A stretch of DNA of 64,000 nt from Ehretia macrophylla (lineage: Eukaryota; Streptophyta; Magnoliopsida; Boraginales; Ehretiaceae), in the NCBI GenBank assembly GCA_037974665.1, contig CM075765.1, positions 20,814,648-20,878,647 on the forward strand, read 5' to 3'. Positions 22,491 to 33,145 of the stretch are shown piece after piece; the first letter of the stretch is position 1, and every line of letters begins with the position of its first letter. A program made the translations under genes and the position numbers. The notes beneath the pieces were generated by a model, which made no database searches, was not told where the DNA came from, and saw only the letters and a program-made list of their open reading frames with translations.

Positions 22491-24375
22491 GATTCTCTCA
22501 CGCTCTAGGAAGAGAAAACCCTCTCTAGGTACTGCCTTTCATTGATGTTTTTTGCCTATTTCATCTTCCAATTCTCTGCTTCGTGCTTGGTTCGTGGTTC
22601 TCAGAAACTTCTGCTTTTCTTCTTGGTTCGTGGCTCTCGAAAACCCTTTTTCTGCGTTTCTCTTTACCTTTATCCCACAATGGGACGGAAACCTAACAAG
22701 AAGGAGAAAGCTTCGTCTTCTAAAAATAAAAATAAAAGTCAGTCAGGTTAGAGAAAGATTCTCTCAAGCTCTAGAGAGAGAAAACCCTCTTAAGGTGCTG
22801 CCTTTCACTGATGTTTTTTCACCTATTTCATCATCTAATTCTCTACTTCGTGCTTGGTTAGTGGTTCTCGGAAACCTCTACTTTACTTCTTGGTTCATGG
22901 CTCCCAAAAAACTCTCTTCTGTGTATCTCTTTACCTTGTTCCCACAATGGGAAGGAAACCTAACCTGAAGGATAAAGGTTCATCTTCTCGAACAAAACCG
23001 TTGGAAAAAAAAGTCAATCAAGTTAGAGAGAGATTCTCTCAAGCTCTAGAGAGAGAAAACCCTATCAAGGTATTGCCTTTTGCTGATGTTTTTTCACATC
23101 TTTCATCTTCCAATTCTCTGCTTCGTGCTTGGTTCGTGGTTCTCGAAAACTTCTGCTTTTCTTCTTGGTTCGTGGCTCTCGAAAACCCTTGTTCTGTGTT
23201 TCTCTTTACCTTTATCCCACAATGGGACAGAAACCTAACAAGAAGGAGAAAGGTTCGTCTTCTCAAAAAAAAAAAAAAGTCAGTCAGGTTAGAGAGAGAT
23301 TCTCTCAAGCTTTAGAGAGAGAAAACCCTCTCAAGGTGCTGCTTTTCGCTGATGTTTTTTCGCCTATTTCATCTTCTAATTCTCTGCTTCGTGCTTGGTT
23401 GGTAGTTCTCGAAAACCTCTACTTTACTTCTTGGTTCATGGCCCTCGAAAAACTCTATTCTGTGTATCTCTTTACCTTGTTCCCACAATGGGAAGGATAA
23501 CTAACTTGAACGATAAAGGTTCGTCTTCTCGAAGAAAATCGTTGGAAAAAAAAGTCAATCAGGTTAGAGAGAGATTCTCTCAAGCTCTAGAGAGAGAAAA
23601 CCCTCACAAGGTGTTGCCTTTCGCTGATGTTTTTTCGCATCTTTCATCTCCCAATTCTCTGCTTCGTGCTTGGTTTATGGTTCTCGAAATCATATGCTTT
23701 ACTTTTTGGTTCGTGGCTCTCGAAAACCTCTGCTCTGTGTTTTTCTTTACTTTCTTCCAAAAATTGCAAGGAAACCAAAGTAGATGGAGAACGGTTCATC
23801 TTCTAAAAAAAAAAGTCAGTCATGTTAGAGATAGATTCTCTCAAGCTCTAGAGTGAGAAAACCCTCCCAAGGTACTGTCTTTCGCTGAAGTTTTTCGCCT
23901 CTTTCATCTTCCAATTCTTTACTTCGTGCTTGGTTCGTGGTTCTCAGAAACTTCTGCTTTTCTTCTTGGTTCGTGGCTCTCGAAAACCCCCGTTCTATGT
24001 TTCTTTTTACCTTCACCCCACAATGGGATAGAAACCTAACAAGAAGGAGAAATGTTCGTCTTCTAAAAAAAAAAAAAAGAGTCTGTCATGTTAGAGAGAG
24101 ATTTTCTCAAGCTCGAGGGAGAGAAAACCCTCTCAAGGTGCTACCTTTCGCTGTTGCTTTTTCGCCTACTTCATCTTCTAATTCTCTGCTTCGTGCTTGG
24201 TTGGTGGTTCTTGGAAACCTCTACTTTACTTCTTGGTTCGTGGCTCTCGAAAACATCTCTTCAGTGTTTCTCTTTACCTTGTTTCCACAATGGGAAGGAA
24301 ACCTAACCAGAAGGAAAAAGGTTCATCTTCTCGAACAAAACCGTTGGAAAAAAAAAGTCAATTAGGTTAGAGAGA
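22491..24375 (+). repeat. Higher-order repeat: 541-bp dimer
   Basis: Units 22491 and 22757 repeat as 23032 and 23298 (both offsets 541) and in weaker form as 23834 and 24110. The first member has CTTCTGCTTTTCTTCTTGG and CCTTTATCCCACAATGGGA (CCTTCACCCC at 23834). The second has CTTGGTTGGTGG or CTTGGTTAGTGG and TTACCTTGTTCCCAC. The pair at 25455/25717 is another relative. Confidence 0.8.
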
Positions 24376-25992
24376 GATTCTCTCAATTTCTAAAGAGAGA
24401 AAACCCTCTTATGGTGCTGCCTTTCGCTGATGTTTTTTGCCTATTTCATCTTCCAGTTCTCTGCTTGTTTCCTGGTTCGTGGTTCTCGCAAAACCTGTTT
24501 TACTTCTTGGTTCGTGGTTCTCAAAAACCTATGTTCTGTGTTTCTCTTTACCCACTTCCCACAATTGGAAAGAAAGCTAACATGAACGAGAAAAAATTTC
24601 CTCTCGAGCAAAATAGCTGGAAATAAAAAAGGGTGAGTCAGGTTAAGAGAGATTCTATCAAGCTCTAGAGAGCGAAGACGCACTAAAGGTGCTGCCTTTC
24701 ACTGATGTTTTTTCGCCTCGTTCATCTTCCAATTCTCTGCTTCATGCTTAGTTCGTGGTTCTCGGAGAGCTCTGATTTACTTCATGGTTCGTGTCTCTCA
24801 AAAACCTCTGTACTGTGTTTCTCTTTACCTTCTTCCCACTACAGGAAGGAAACCTAACATGAAGGAGAAAAACCATCTTATCAAACAAAACCGCTGGAAA
24901 AAAATAAGGTCAGTCAGGTTAGAGAGAGATTCTCTCAAGCTCTAGAGAGAGAAAACCCTCTCAAGGTGCTTCCTTTCACTGATGTTTTTTTTGCCTCTTT
25001 CATCTTCCTATTCTCTGCATCGTGCTTGGTTTGTGGTTCTCGGAAACCTATGCCTTACTTCTTGGTTCGTGGCTCTAAAAAAACTCTATTCTGTGTTTTT
25101 CTTTACCATCTTCCTACAATGGGAAGGAAACCTAACCAGAAGGAGAAAGGTTCATCATCTAAAAAAAAAAAGTCAGTCATGTTAGAGAGATATTCTCTCA
25201 AGCTATAGAGAGAGAAAACACTCTGAAGGTGCTTCATTTCATTGATGTTTTTTTGCCTCTTTCTTCTTCCAATTCTCTGCTTCGTGCTTGGATCGTGGTT
25301 CTTGAAAACCTATGCTTTACTTCTTGGTTCGTGGCTCTCGAAAACCTCTGTTATGTGTTTTTCTTTACCTTCTTCCAACAATGGGAAGAAAACCTAACCA
25401 GAAGGAGAAAGATTCATCCTAAAAAAAAAAAAAAAATTCAATCATGTTAGAGATGGTTTCTCTCAAGCTCTAGGGAAAGAAAACCCTCTCAAGGTACAGC
25501 CTTTCGCTGAAGTTTTTCGCCTCTTTCATCTTCCAATTCTCTGCTTCGTGCATGGTTCGTGGTTCTCGAAAACTTCTGCTTTTCTACTTGGTTAGTGGCC
25601 CTCGAAAACCCATGTTCTGTGTTTCTCTTTACATTATCCCACAATGGGAAGGAAACCTAACAAGAACGAGAAACGTTCGTCTTCTCAAAAAAAAAAAGTC
25701 AGTCAGGTTAGAGAGAGATTCTCTCAAGCTCTAGAGAGAGAAAATCCTCTCAAGGTGCTGCCTTACGCTGATGTTTCTTCGCCTATTTCATCTTCTAATT
25801 CACTACTTCGTGCTTGGTTGGTGATTCCCGGAAACCTCTACTTTACTTCTTGGTTCGTGGCTCTCGAAAAACTCTCTTATGTGTTTCTATTTACCTTGTT
25901 CGCACAATGGGAAGGAAACCTAGCCTGGAGGAGAAAGGTTCGTCTTCTCGAACAAAACTTTTGGAAAAAAAAAGTTACTCAGGTTAGAGAGA

Positions 25993-27095
25993 GATTCTCT
26001 CAATCTCTAGAGAGAGAAAACACTCTCATGGTGTTGCCTTTCGCTGATGTTTTTCGCCTCTTTCATCTTCCAACTCTCTACTTCGTTCTTGGTTCGTGGT
26101 TCCCGAAAAACCTGTTTTACTTCTTGGTTCGTGGTTCTCGAAAAACCTTGTTCTGTGTTTCTCTTTACCCTCTTCCCACAATGGGAAGGAAACCTAACAT
26201 GAAGGAGAAAAATCTTCTTCTCGAATAAAACCGCTGGAAAAAAAAAAAGGTGAGTCAGGTTAGAGAGAGATTCTTTCAAGCTCTAGAGAGAGAAAACCCA
26301 CTCAAGGTGCTGCCTTTCGCTGATGTTTTTTCGCCTCTTTCATCTTCCAATTCTCTGCTTCGTGCCTGCGTTGTGGTTCTCGAAAAGCTCTGCTTTACTT
26401 CTTGGTTCGTGTCTCTTGAAAACCTCTATACTGTGATTCTCTTTACCATCTTCCCACAATGGGAAGGAAACCTAACATGAAGGAGAAAAACCGTCTTCTC
26501 GAACAAAACCGCTGGAAAAAAAAAAGATCAGTCAGGTTAGAGAGAGATTCTCTCAATCTCTAGAGAGAGAAAACACTCTCATGGTGTTGCCTTTCGCTGA
26601 TGTTTTTCTTCTCTTTCATCTTCCAACTATCTGCTTCGTTCTTGGTTCGTGGTTCCCGAAAAACCTGTTTTACTTCTTGGTTTGTGGTTCTCAAAAAACC
26701 TTGTTCTGTGTTACTCTTTACCCTCTTCCCACAATGGGAAGGAAACCTAACATGAAGGAGAAAAATCTTCTCAAATAAAACCGCTGGAAATAAAAAAAGG
26801 TGAGTCAGGTTAGAGAGAGATTCTTTCAAGCTCTAGAGAGAGAAAACCCACTCAAGGTGCTGCCTTTCGCTGATGTTTTTTCGCCTCTTTCATCTTCCAA
26901 TTCTCTGCTTCGTGCTTGGGTTGTGGTTCTCGAAAAGCTCTGCTTTACTTCTTGGTTCGTGTCTCTTGAAAACCTCTATACTGTGATTCTCTTTACCTTC
27001 TTCCCACAATAGGAAGGAAACCTAACATGAAGGAGAAAAACAGTCTTCTCGAACAAAACCGCTGGAAAAAAAAAAGATCAGTCAGGTTAGAGAGA
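25993..27095 (+). repeat. Higher-order repeat: 550-bp dimer, two nearly identical copies
   Basis: Units 25993 and 26269 are repeated at 26546 and 26819, offsets 553 and 550. The copies share AAAACACTCTCATGGTGTTG, CAACTCTCTACTTCG/CAACTATCTGCTTCG, GGTTCCCGAAAAACCTG and GATTCTTTCAAGC, and differ at only a few percent of sites. This is among the closest pairs in the left arm and so probably one of the youngest exchanges. Confidence 0.87.
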
Positions 27096-29712
27096 GATTC
27101 TCTCAAGCTCTAGAGAGAGAAAACCTACTCAAGGTGCTTCATTTCGCTGATGTTTTTCGCCTCTTTCATCTTCCAATTCTCTACTTTGTGCTTGGTTTGT
27201 GGTTCTCAAAAACCTATGTTCTGCGTTTCTCTTTACCCTCTTCCTACAATGGGAAGGAAACCTAACATGAAGGAGAAAAACCGTCTTCCCGAACAAAACC
27301 GCTAGAAAAAAAGGTCAGTCAGGTTAGAGAGAGATTCTCTTGAAAACCTCTCTTTTGTGTTTCTCTTTACCTTGTTCCCACAATGGGAATGAAACCTAAC
27401 CAGGAGGAGAAAGGTTCGTCTTCTCGAACAAAACTGTTGGAAAAAAAAAGTAAATCAGGTTAGAGATAGATTCTTTCAATCTCAAGAGAGTAAACTCTCT
27501 CAAGGTATTGCCTTTCGCTGATGTTTTTCACCTCTTTCATCTTCCAATTCTCTGCTTCATTCTTGGTTTGTGGTTCCCAGAAAAACTGTTTTACTTCTTG
27601 GTTCGTGGTTCTCGAAAACCCCTGTTATGTGTTTCTCTTTACCCTCTTCCCATAATGGGAAGGAAACCTAACATGAAGGAGAAAAATCTCCTTCTCGAAT
27701 AAAATCGTTGGAAATAAAAAAAGGTGAGTGAGGTAAGAGAGAGATTCTTTCAAGCTCTAGAGTGAGAAAACCCACTCAAGGTACTACCTTTCGCTGATGT
27801 TTTTTCGCCTCTTTGATCTTTCAATTCTCTGCTTCGTGCTTGGGTTGTGGTTCTCGAAAAGCCCTGCTTTACTTCTTGGTTCATGTCTCTCGAAAACCTC
27901 TATACTGTGATTCCCTTTAACCTCTTCCCACAATGGGAAGGAAACCTAACATGAAGAAGAAAAACCGTCTTCTTGAAAAAAACCACTGGAAAAAAAAAGG
28001 TCAGTCAGGTTAGAGAGACATTCTCTCAAGCTCCAGAGAGACAAAACCCTCTCAAGGTGCTGCCTTTCGCTGATGTTTTTCACCTCTTTCATCTTCCAAA
28101 TCTCTACTTCGTGCTTGGTTCGTGGTTCTCGAAAACCTATGTTCTGTGTTTCACTTTATACTCTTCCCACAATGGGAAGGAAACATAACATGAAAGAGAA
28201 AAACCGTCTTCTCGAACAAAACCACTGGAACAAAAAAGGTCAGTCATGTTAGGGAGAGATTCTCTCAAACTCTAGAGAGAGAAAACCCTCTCAAGGTGCT
28301 GCCTTTCGCTGAAGTTGTTTCGCCTATTTCATCTTCCAATTCTCTTCTTCGTGCTTGGTTGGTGGTTCTCGGAAACCTCTGCTTTTCTTCTTGGTTCGTG
28401 GCTCTCGAAACCCACTGTTTTTTGTTTCTCTTTGCCTTCTTCCCACAATGGGAAGGAAACCTGACAAGAAAGAGAATTGTTCATTTTCTATAAATAAATA
28501 AAAAGTCAGTCAGGTTAGAGAGAGATTCTCTCAAGCTCTAGAGAGAGAAAACCCTCTCAAAGTGCTGCCTTTCACTGATGTTTTTTCGCCTATTTCATCT
28601 TCCAATTCTCTGCTTCGTGCTTGGTTCATGGTTCTCGAAAAACCTGCTTTACTTCTTCGTTCGTGGTTCTCGAAAACCTCTGTTCTATGTTTCTCTGTAC
28701 CCTCTTCCCACAATGGGAAGAAAACCTAACATCAAGGAGAAAAACCGTCATCTCGGACAAAATCGCTAGAAAAAAAAAAGATCAGTCAGTTTAAAGAGAG
28801 ATTCTCTCAAGCTCCAGAGATAGAAAACCCACTCAAGGTTCTGCCTTTCGCTGATGTTTTTTCGCCTCTTTCATCTTCCAATTCCCTATATTGTGCTTTG
28901 TTCGTGGTTCTCTTTACCCTCTTCCCACAATGGGAAGGAATCCTAACATGAAGGAGAAAACTCTTCTTCTCGAACAAAACCACTGGAAATAAAAAAGTTG
29001 AGTTAGGTTACAGAGAGATTCTATCAAGCTCTAGAGAGAGAAAACCCACTAAAGGTGCTGCCTTTCGCTGATGTTTTTTCGCCTTTTTCATCTTCCAATT
29101 CTCTGCTTCATGCTTGGTTCGTGGTTCTCGGAAAGCTTTGTTTTACTTCATGGTTCGTGTCTCTCGAAAACCTCTGTACTATTTTTCTCTTTACCCTCTT
29201 CCCAAAATGGGAAGGATATCTAACATGAAGCAGAAAAATCGTCTTCTCGAACAAAACCGCTGGAAAAAAAAAGCTTAGTCAAGTTAGAGAGTGATTCTCT
29301 TAAGCTCTAGAGAGAGAAAACCCTCTCAAGGTGCTGCCTTTCGCTGATGTTTTTCGCCTCTTTCATCTTCCAATTCTCTACTTCGTGCTCGGTTCGTGGT
29401 TCTCGAAAACCTATGTTCTGTGTTTCTCTTTACCCTCTTCCCACAATGGGAATGAAACCTAACATGAAGGAGAAAAATCGTCTTCTCGAACAAAACCACT
29501 GGAAAAAAAAGGTGAGTTATGTTAGAGAGAGATTCTCTCAAACTCTAGAGAGAGAAAACCCTCTCAAGGTGCTGCCTTTCGCATATGTTTTTTCGGCTCT
29601 TTCATCTTCCAATTCTCTGCTTCGTACTTGGTTCGTGGTTCTTGGAAACCTATGCTTTGCTTCTTGGTTCGTAGCTCTCGAAAGTCTCTGTTCTGTGTTT
29701 TTCTTTACCATC
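27096..29712 (+). repeat. Satellite block next to the inversion; no higher-order repeat seen
   Basis: Units start near 27096, 27333, 27469, 27743, 28019, 28258, 28524, 28800, 29017, 29293 and 29531. Mixed B and C linkers and several short forms are present. The 28800 unit lacks most of both subrepeats (TTTGTTCGTGGTTCTC joined to TTTACCC), and so does the 22014 unit. The last unit before the junction has TTTCGCATATG and CGAAAGTCTC variants. Confidence 0.8.
27333..27468 (+). repeat. Truncated monomer (136 bp)
   Basis: The anchor GATTCTCT runs directly into TGAAAACCTCTC (about 27341), a point normally some 150 bp further on. The deletion ends share CTCT, so slippage or short-homology repair is likely. 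Confidence 0.83.
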
Positions 29713-29738
29713 TTCCCACAATGGGAAAGAAGAAACAC
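29713..29738. other. Orientation switch (inversion junction) of the array
   Basis: Up to 29727 the sequence reads in the + monomer orientation and ends with TTCCCACAATGGGAA (29713-29727). From 29732 it reads GAAACAC and then AAAGC, GAACCAAG and GAATTGGAAGATGAAAGAG, which is the reverse complement of the monomer. All later monomers keep that reverse orientation. The switch falls in the monomer's own near-palindrome (arms TTCCCA and TGGGAA around CAA), with about seven bases of the expected reverse-orientation sequence missing. The monomers on the two sides pair as an imperfect hairpin (about 80-85% by eye in the first 60 bp) around a loop of some 30 bp. An inversion or a template switch at this dyad is the simplest reading. 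An assembly join is the alternative. Confidence 0.9.
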
Positions 29739-30172
29739 AAAACGAAGGTTTTCAAGAGCCATGAACCAAGAAGTAAAGCAGAGGTTTCCGAGAACCACGA
29801 ACCAAACACGAAGCAAAGAATTGGAAGATGAAAGAGGGAAAAAAATATCAGCGAAAGGCAGCACCTTGAGAGGGTTTTCTCTCTCTAGAGCATGAGAGAA
29901 TATCTCTCCAACCCGACTGACTTTTTGTTTTCAACGGTTTTGCTCGAGAAGATGAACCTTTTTCCTTCTTGTTAAGTTTCCTTCCCATTGTGGGAAGAAG
30001 GTAATGAGAAACACATAATAGAGGTTTTTGAGAGCCATGAACCAAGAAGTAAAGCAGATATTTTCGAGAACCACGAACCAAGCATGAAGTAGAGAATTGG
30101 AAGATGAAAGAGGCGAAAAAACATCAACGAAAGGCAGCACCTTGAGAGGGTTTTCTCTCTCTAGAGCGTGAG

Positions 30173-33145
30173 CGAATCTTTCTCTATCCTGAATGAATTT
30201 TTTTTTTTTTTTTTGAGAAGACGAACCTTTCTCCCTCTTGTTAGGTTTCCTTCCCATTGTGGGAAGAAGGTAAAGAGAAACACAGAACAGAGGTTTTCGA
30301 GAGGCACAAACCAAGAAGTAAAACAGAGGTTTCCGAGAACTACGAACCAAGCACGAAGTAGAGAATTGGAAGATGAAAGAGGAGGAAAAATTTCAGCGAA
30401 AGGCAGCACATTGAGAAGGTTTTCTCTCTCTAGAGCTTGAGAAAATCTCTCTTTAACCTGACTGACATTTTTTTTTTCCAGTGGCTTTGTGGGAGAAGAC
30501 GAACCTTTCTACTTCTTGTTAGGTTTCCTTCCAATTGTGGGAAGAAGGTAAAGAGAAACACAAAATAGAGGTTTTCGAGGCACACGAACCAAGATGTAAA
30601 GCAGAGATTTCTGGGAACCATGAACCAAGCATGAAGCAGAGAATTGGAAGATGAAAGTGGCGTAAAACATCAGTGAAAGGCAACAACTTAAGAGGGTTTT
30701 CTCTCTCTAGAGCTTGAGAGAATCTTACTCTAACCTGACTGACTTTTTTTTTTTTTTTTTTTGAGAAGGCAAACCTTTCTCCTTCTTGTTAGGTTTCCTT
30801 CCAATTGTGGGAAGAAGGTAAAAAGAAACACACAACAGAGGTTTTCGAGAGCCCCGGAGCCAGAAGTAAAGTAGAGGTTTCTGAGAACCACGAACCAAGC
30901 ACGAAGCAGAGAATTGGAAGTTGAAAGAGGCGGAAAAACATTAGCGAAAGGTAGCACCTTGAGAGGGTTTTCTATCTCTAGAGCTTTAGAGAATCTTTCT
31001 CTGACCAGACTGACTTTTATTCTTTTTTTTTGGGAAGACAAACCTTTCTACTTCTTGTTAGGTTTCCATCCCAATGTGGGAAGAAGGTAAAGAGAAACCC
31101 AAAATAGAGTTTTTTGACAGCCACGAACCAAGACGTAAACTAGATGTTTCCGAGAACCATGAACCAAGCATGAAGTAGAGAATTAGAAGATGAAAGAGGC
31201 GAAAAAACATCAGCAAAAGACAGCACCTTGAGAGGGTTTTCTCTCTCTAGAGCATGAGAGAATCTTTATCTATCCTAAATGAATTTTTTAATTTTTTTTT
31301 GTCAAGACGAACCTTTCTCCCTCTTGTTAGGTTTCCTTCCTATTGTGGGAAGAAGGTAAAGAGAAACACAGAACAGAGGTTTTCGAGAGGCACGAACCAA
31401 GAAGTAAAACAGAGGTTTCTGAGAAACACGAACCAAGCACGAAGTAGAGAATTGGAAAATGAAAGAGGAGAAAAAATATCAGCGAAAGGCAGCACCTTGA
31501 GAAGGTTTTCTCTCTCTAGAGCTTGAGAGAATCTCTCTCAAACCTGACTGACATTTTTTTTCCAGTGGTTTTGTTGGAGAAGTCGAACCTTTCTACTTCT
31601 TGTTTGGTTTCCTTCCCATTGTGGGAAGAAGGTAAAGAGAAACACAGAAAAGAGGTTTTTGAGGCACACGAACCAAGATGTAAAGCAAAGATTTTCAAGA
31701 ACCACGAACCAAGCATGAAGCATAGAATTGGAAGATGAAAGTGGCGTAAAACATCAGTGAAAGGCAACATCTTGAGAGGGTTTTCTCTCTCTAGGGCTTG
31801 AGAGAATCTTACTCTAACCTGACTGACTTTTTTTTTTTTGAGAAGGCAAACCTTTCTCCTTCTTGTTAGGTTTCCTTCCAATTGTGGGAAGAAGGTAAAG
31901 AGAAACACAAAACAGTGGTTTTCGAGAGCCCCAGAGCCAGAAGTAAAGTAGAGGTTTTTGAGAACCACGAACCAAGCACGAAGCAGAGAATTGGAAGTTG
32001 AAAGAGGCAGAAAAAACATCAGTAAAAGGCAGCACCTTGAGAGGATTTTGTCTCTCTAGAACATGAGAGAATCTTTATCTATCCTCAATGAATTTTTTAA
32101 TTTTTTTTTGAGAAGAAAAACCGTTCTCCCTCTTGTTAGGTTTCCTTCCTATTGTGGGAAGAAGGTAAAGAGAAACAAAGAACAGAGGCTTTCGAGAGGC
32201 ACGAACCAAGAAGTAAAACAGAGGTTTCCAAGAACCATGAACCAAGCACGAAGTAGAGAATTGGAAAATGAAAGTGGCGAAAAAATATCAGCGTAAGGCA
32301 GCACCTTGAGAAGGTTTTCTCTCTCTAGAGCTTGAGAAAATCTCTCTCTAACCTGACTGACAATTTTTTTTCTAGCGGTTTTGTTGGAGAAGACGAACCT
32401 TTCTACTTCCTGTTTGGTTTCCTTCCCATTGTAGGAAGAAGGTAAAAAGAAACACAGAATAGAGGTTTTTGAGGCACACGAACCAAGATGTAAAGCAGAG
32501 ATTTCCGAGAACCACGAACCAAGCATGAAGTAGAGAATTGGAAGATGAAAGTGGCATAAAACTTCAGCGAAAGGCAACACCTTGAGAGTGTTTTCTCTCT
32601 CTAGGGCTTGAGAGAATCTTACTCTAACCTGACTTTTTTTTTTTTTTTGAGAAGGCACACCTTTCTCCTTCTTGTTAGGTTTCCTTCCAATTGTGGGATG
32701 AAGGTACAGAGAAACACAAAACATAGGTTTTCGAGAGCCCCGGAGCCTGAAGTAAAGTAGAGGTTTCTGAGAACCACGAACGAAGCACGAAGTAGAGAAT
32801 TGGAAGTTGAAAGAGGCGGAAAAACATTAGCGAAAGGTAGCACCTTGAGAGGGTTTTCTGTCTTTAGAGCTTGAGAGAATCTTTCTCTGACCAGACTAAC
32901 TTTTATTCTTTTCTTTTGGGAAGACGAACCTTTCTACTTCTTGTTAGGTTTCCATCCCAATGTGGGAAGAAAGTAAAGAGAAACACAGAATAGAGTTTTT
33001 CGACAGCCACGAACCAAGACGTAAAGTAGAGGTTTCTGAGAACCGCGAACCAAGCATGATGCAGAGAATTGGAAGATGAAAGAGGCGAAAAAACATCAGC
33101 AAAAGGCAGCACCTTGAGAGGGTTTTCTCTCTCTAGAGCATGAGA
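30173..33145 (-). repeat. Higher-order repeat: 1.08-kb tetramer in three copies, one lacking a unit
   Basis: Four unit types recur in order. Alpha has CTATCCTGAATGAATTTTTT or CTATCCTCAATG. Beta has GAGAAAATCTC or GAGAGAATCTC with CCTGACTGACATTTTTTT or CCTGACTGACAATTTTTT, and CTACTTC. Gamma has GAATCTTACTCTAACC, GAGAAGGCAAACC or GAGAAGGCACACC, and CCCCGGAGCC or CCCCAGAGCC. Delta has CTCTGACCAGACT. Alpha starts at 30173, 31259, 32069 and 33146. The middle copy is alpha-beta-gamma only (810 bp against 1086 and 1077), a clean loss of one delta monomer. Confidence 0.88.

Larger units (their letters stand above)
1..29727 (+). repeat. Satellite array, left arm (about 115 head-to-tail monomers)
   Basis: This is a continuous tandem array. 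The anchor GATTCTCTCAAGCTCTAGAG, or a close variant, recurs at 124, 390, 651, 1169, 1431, 1914, 2372, 2644, 2911, 3186, 3451, 3719 and onward to 29531. Most spacings are 260-276 bp, and a second class is about 238 bp. Landmarks inside a monomer, in order: the purine/pyrimidine dyad anchor; AAAACCCTCTCAAGGTGCTG; TTTCGCTGATG or TTTCGCTGAAG; TTCCAATTCTCTGCTTCGTG; two 36-bp subrepeats starting CTTGGTTCGTGG; a pyrimidine stretch ending TTCCCACAATGGGAA; AAACCTAAC plus a variable linker; an A-tract of 8-14 bases; and GTCAGTCAGGTTAGAG. No unique DNA interrupts the arm. The strand given is arbitrary: it marks this orientation as +. I do not recognise the family. Its abundance and multi-level organisation fit plant heterochromatic satellite DNA. 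Confidence 0.97.

Noticed and set aside
25644-26228. 194-codon open frame on the + strand, and similar frames of 170-190 codons at 32149-32724, 50356-50907 and 43266-43805
   Set aside because: All are readings through satellite units rich in Ser, Leu, Phe, Lys and Arg. Partner copies at known offsets carry stops or shifts, so there is no sign of selection on a protein.
29700-29760. Centre as a recent perfect palindrome from hairpin-capped duplication
   Set aside because: Beyond the first unit, unit types and higher-order order differ on the two sides, so a recent exact duplication does not fit.
29347-29895. 182-codon open frame crossing the inversion
   Set aside because: Its first part reads the + monomer and its second part the reversed monomer. 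It is a chance fusion at the junction, not a gene.
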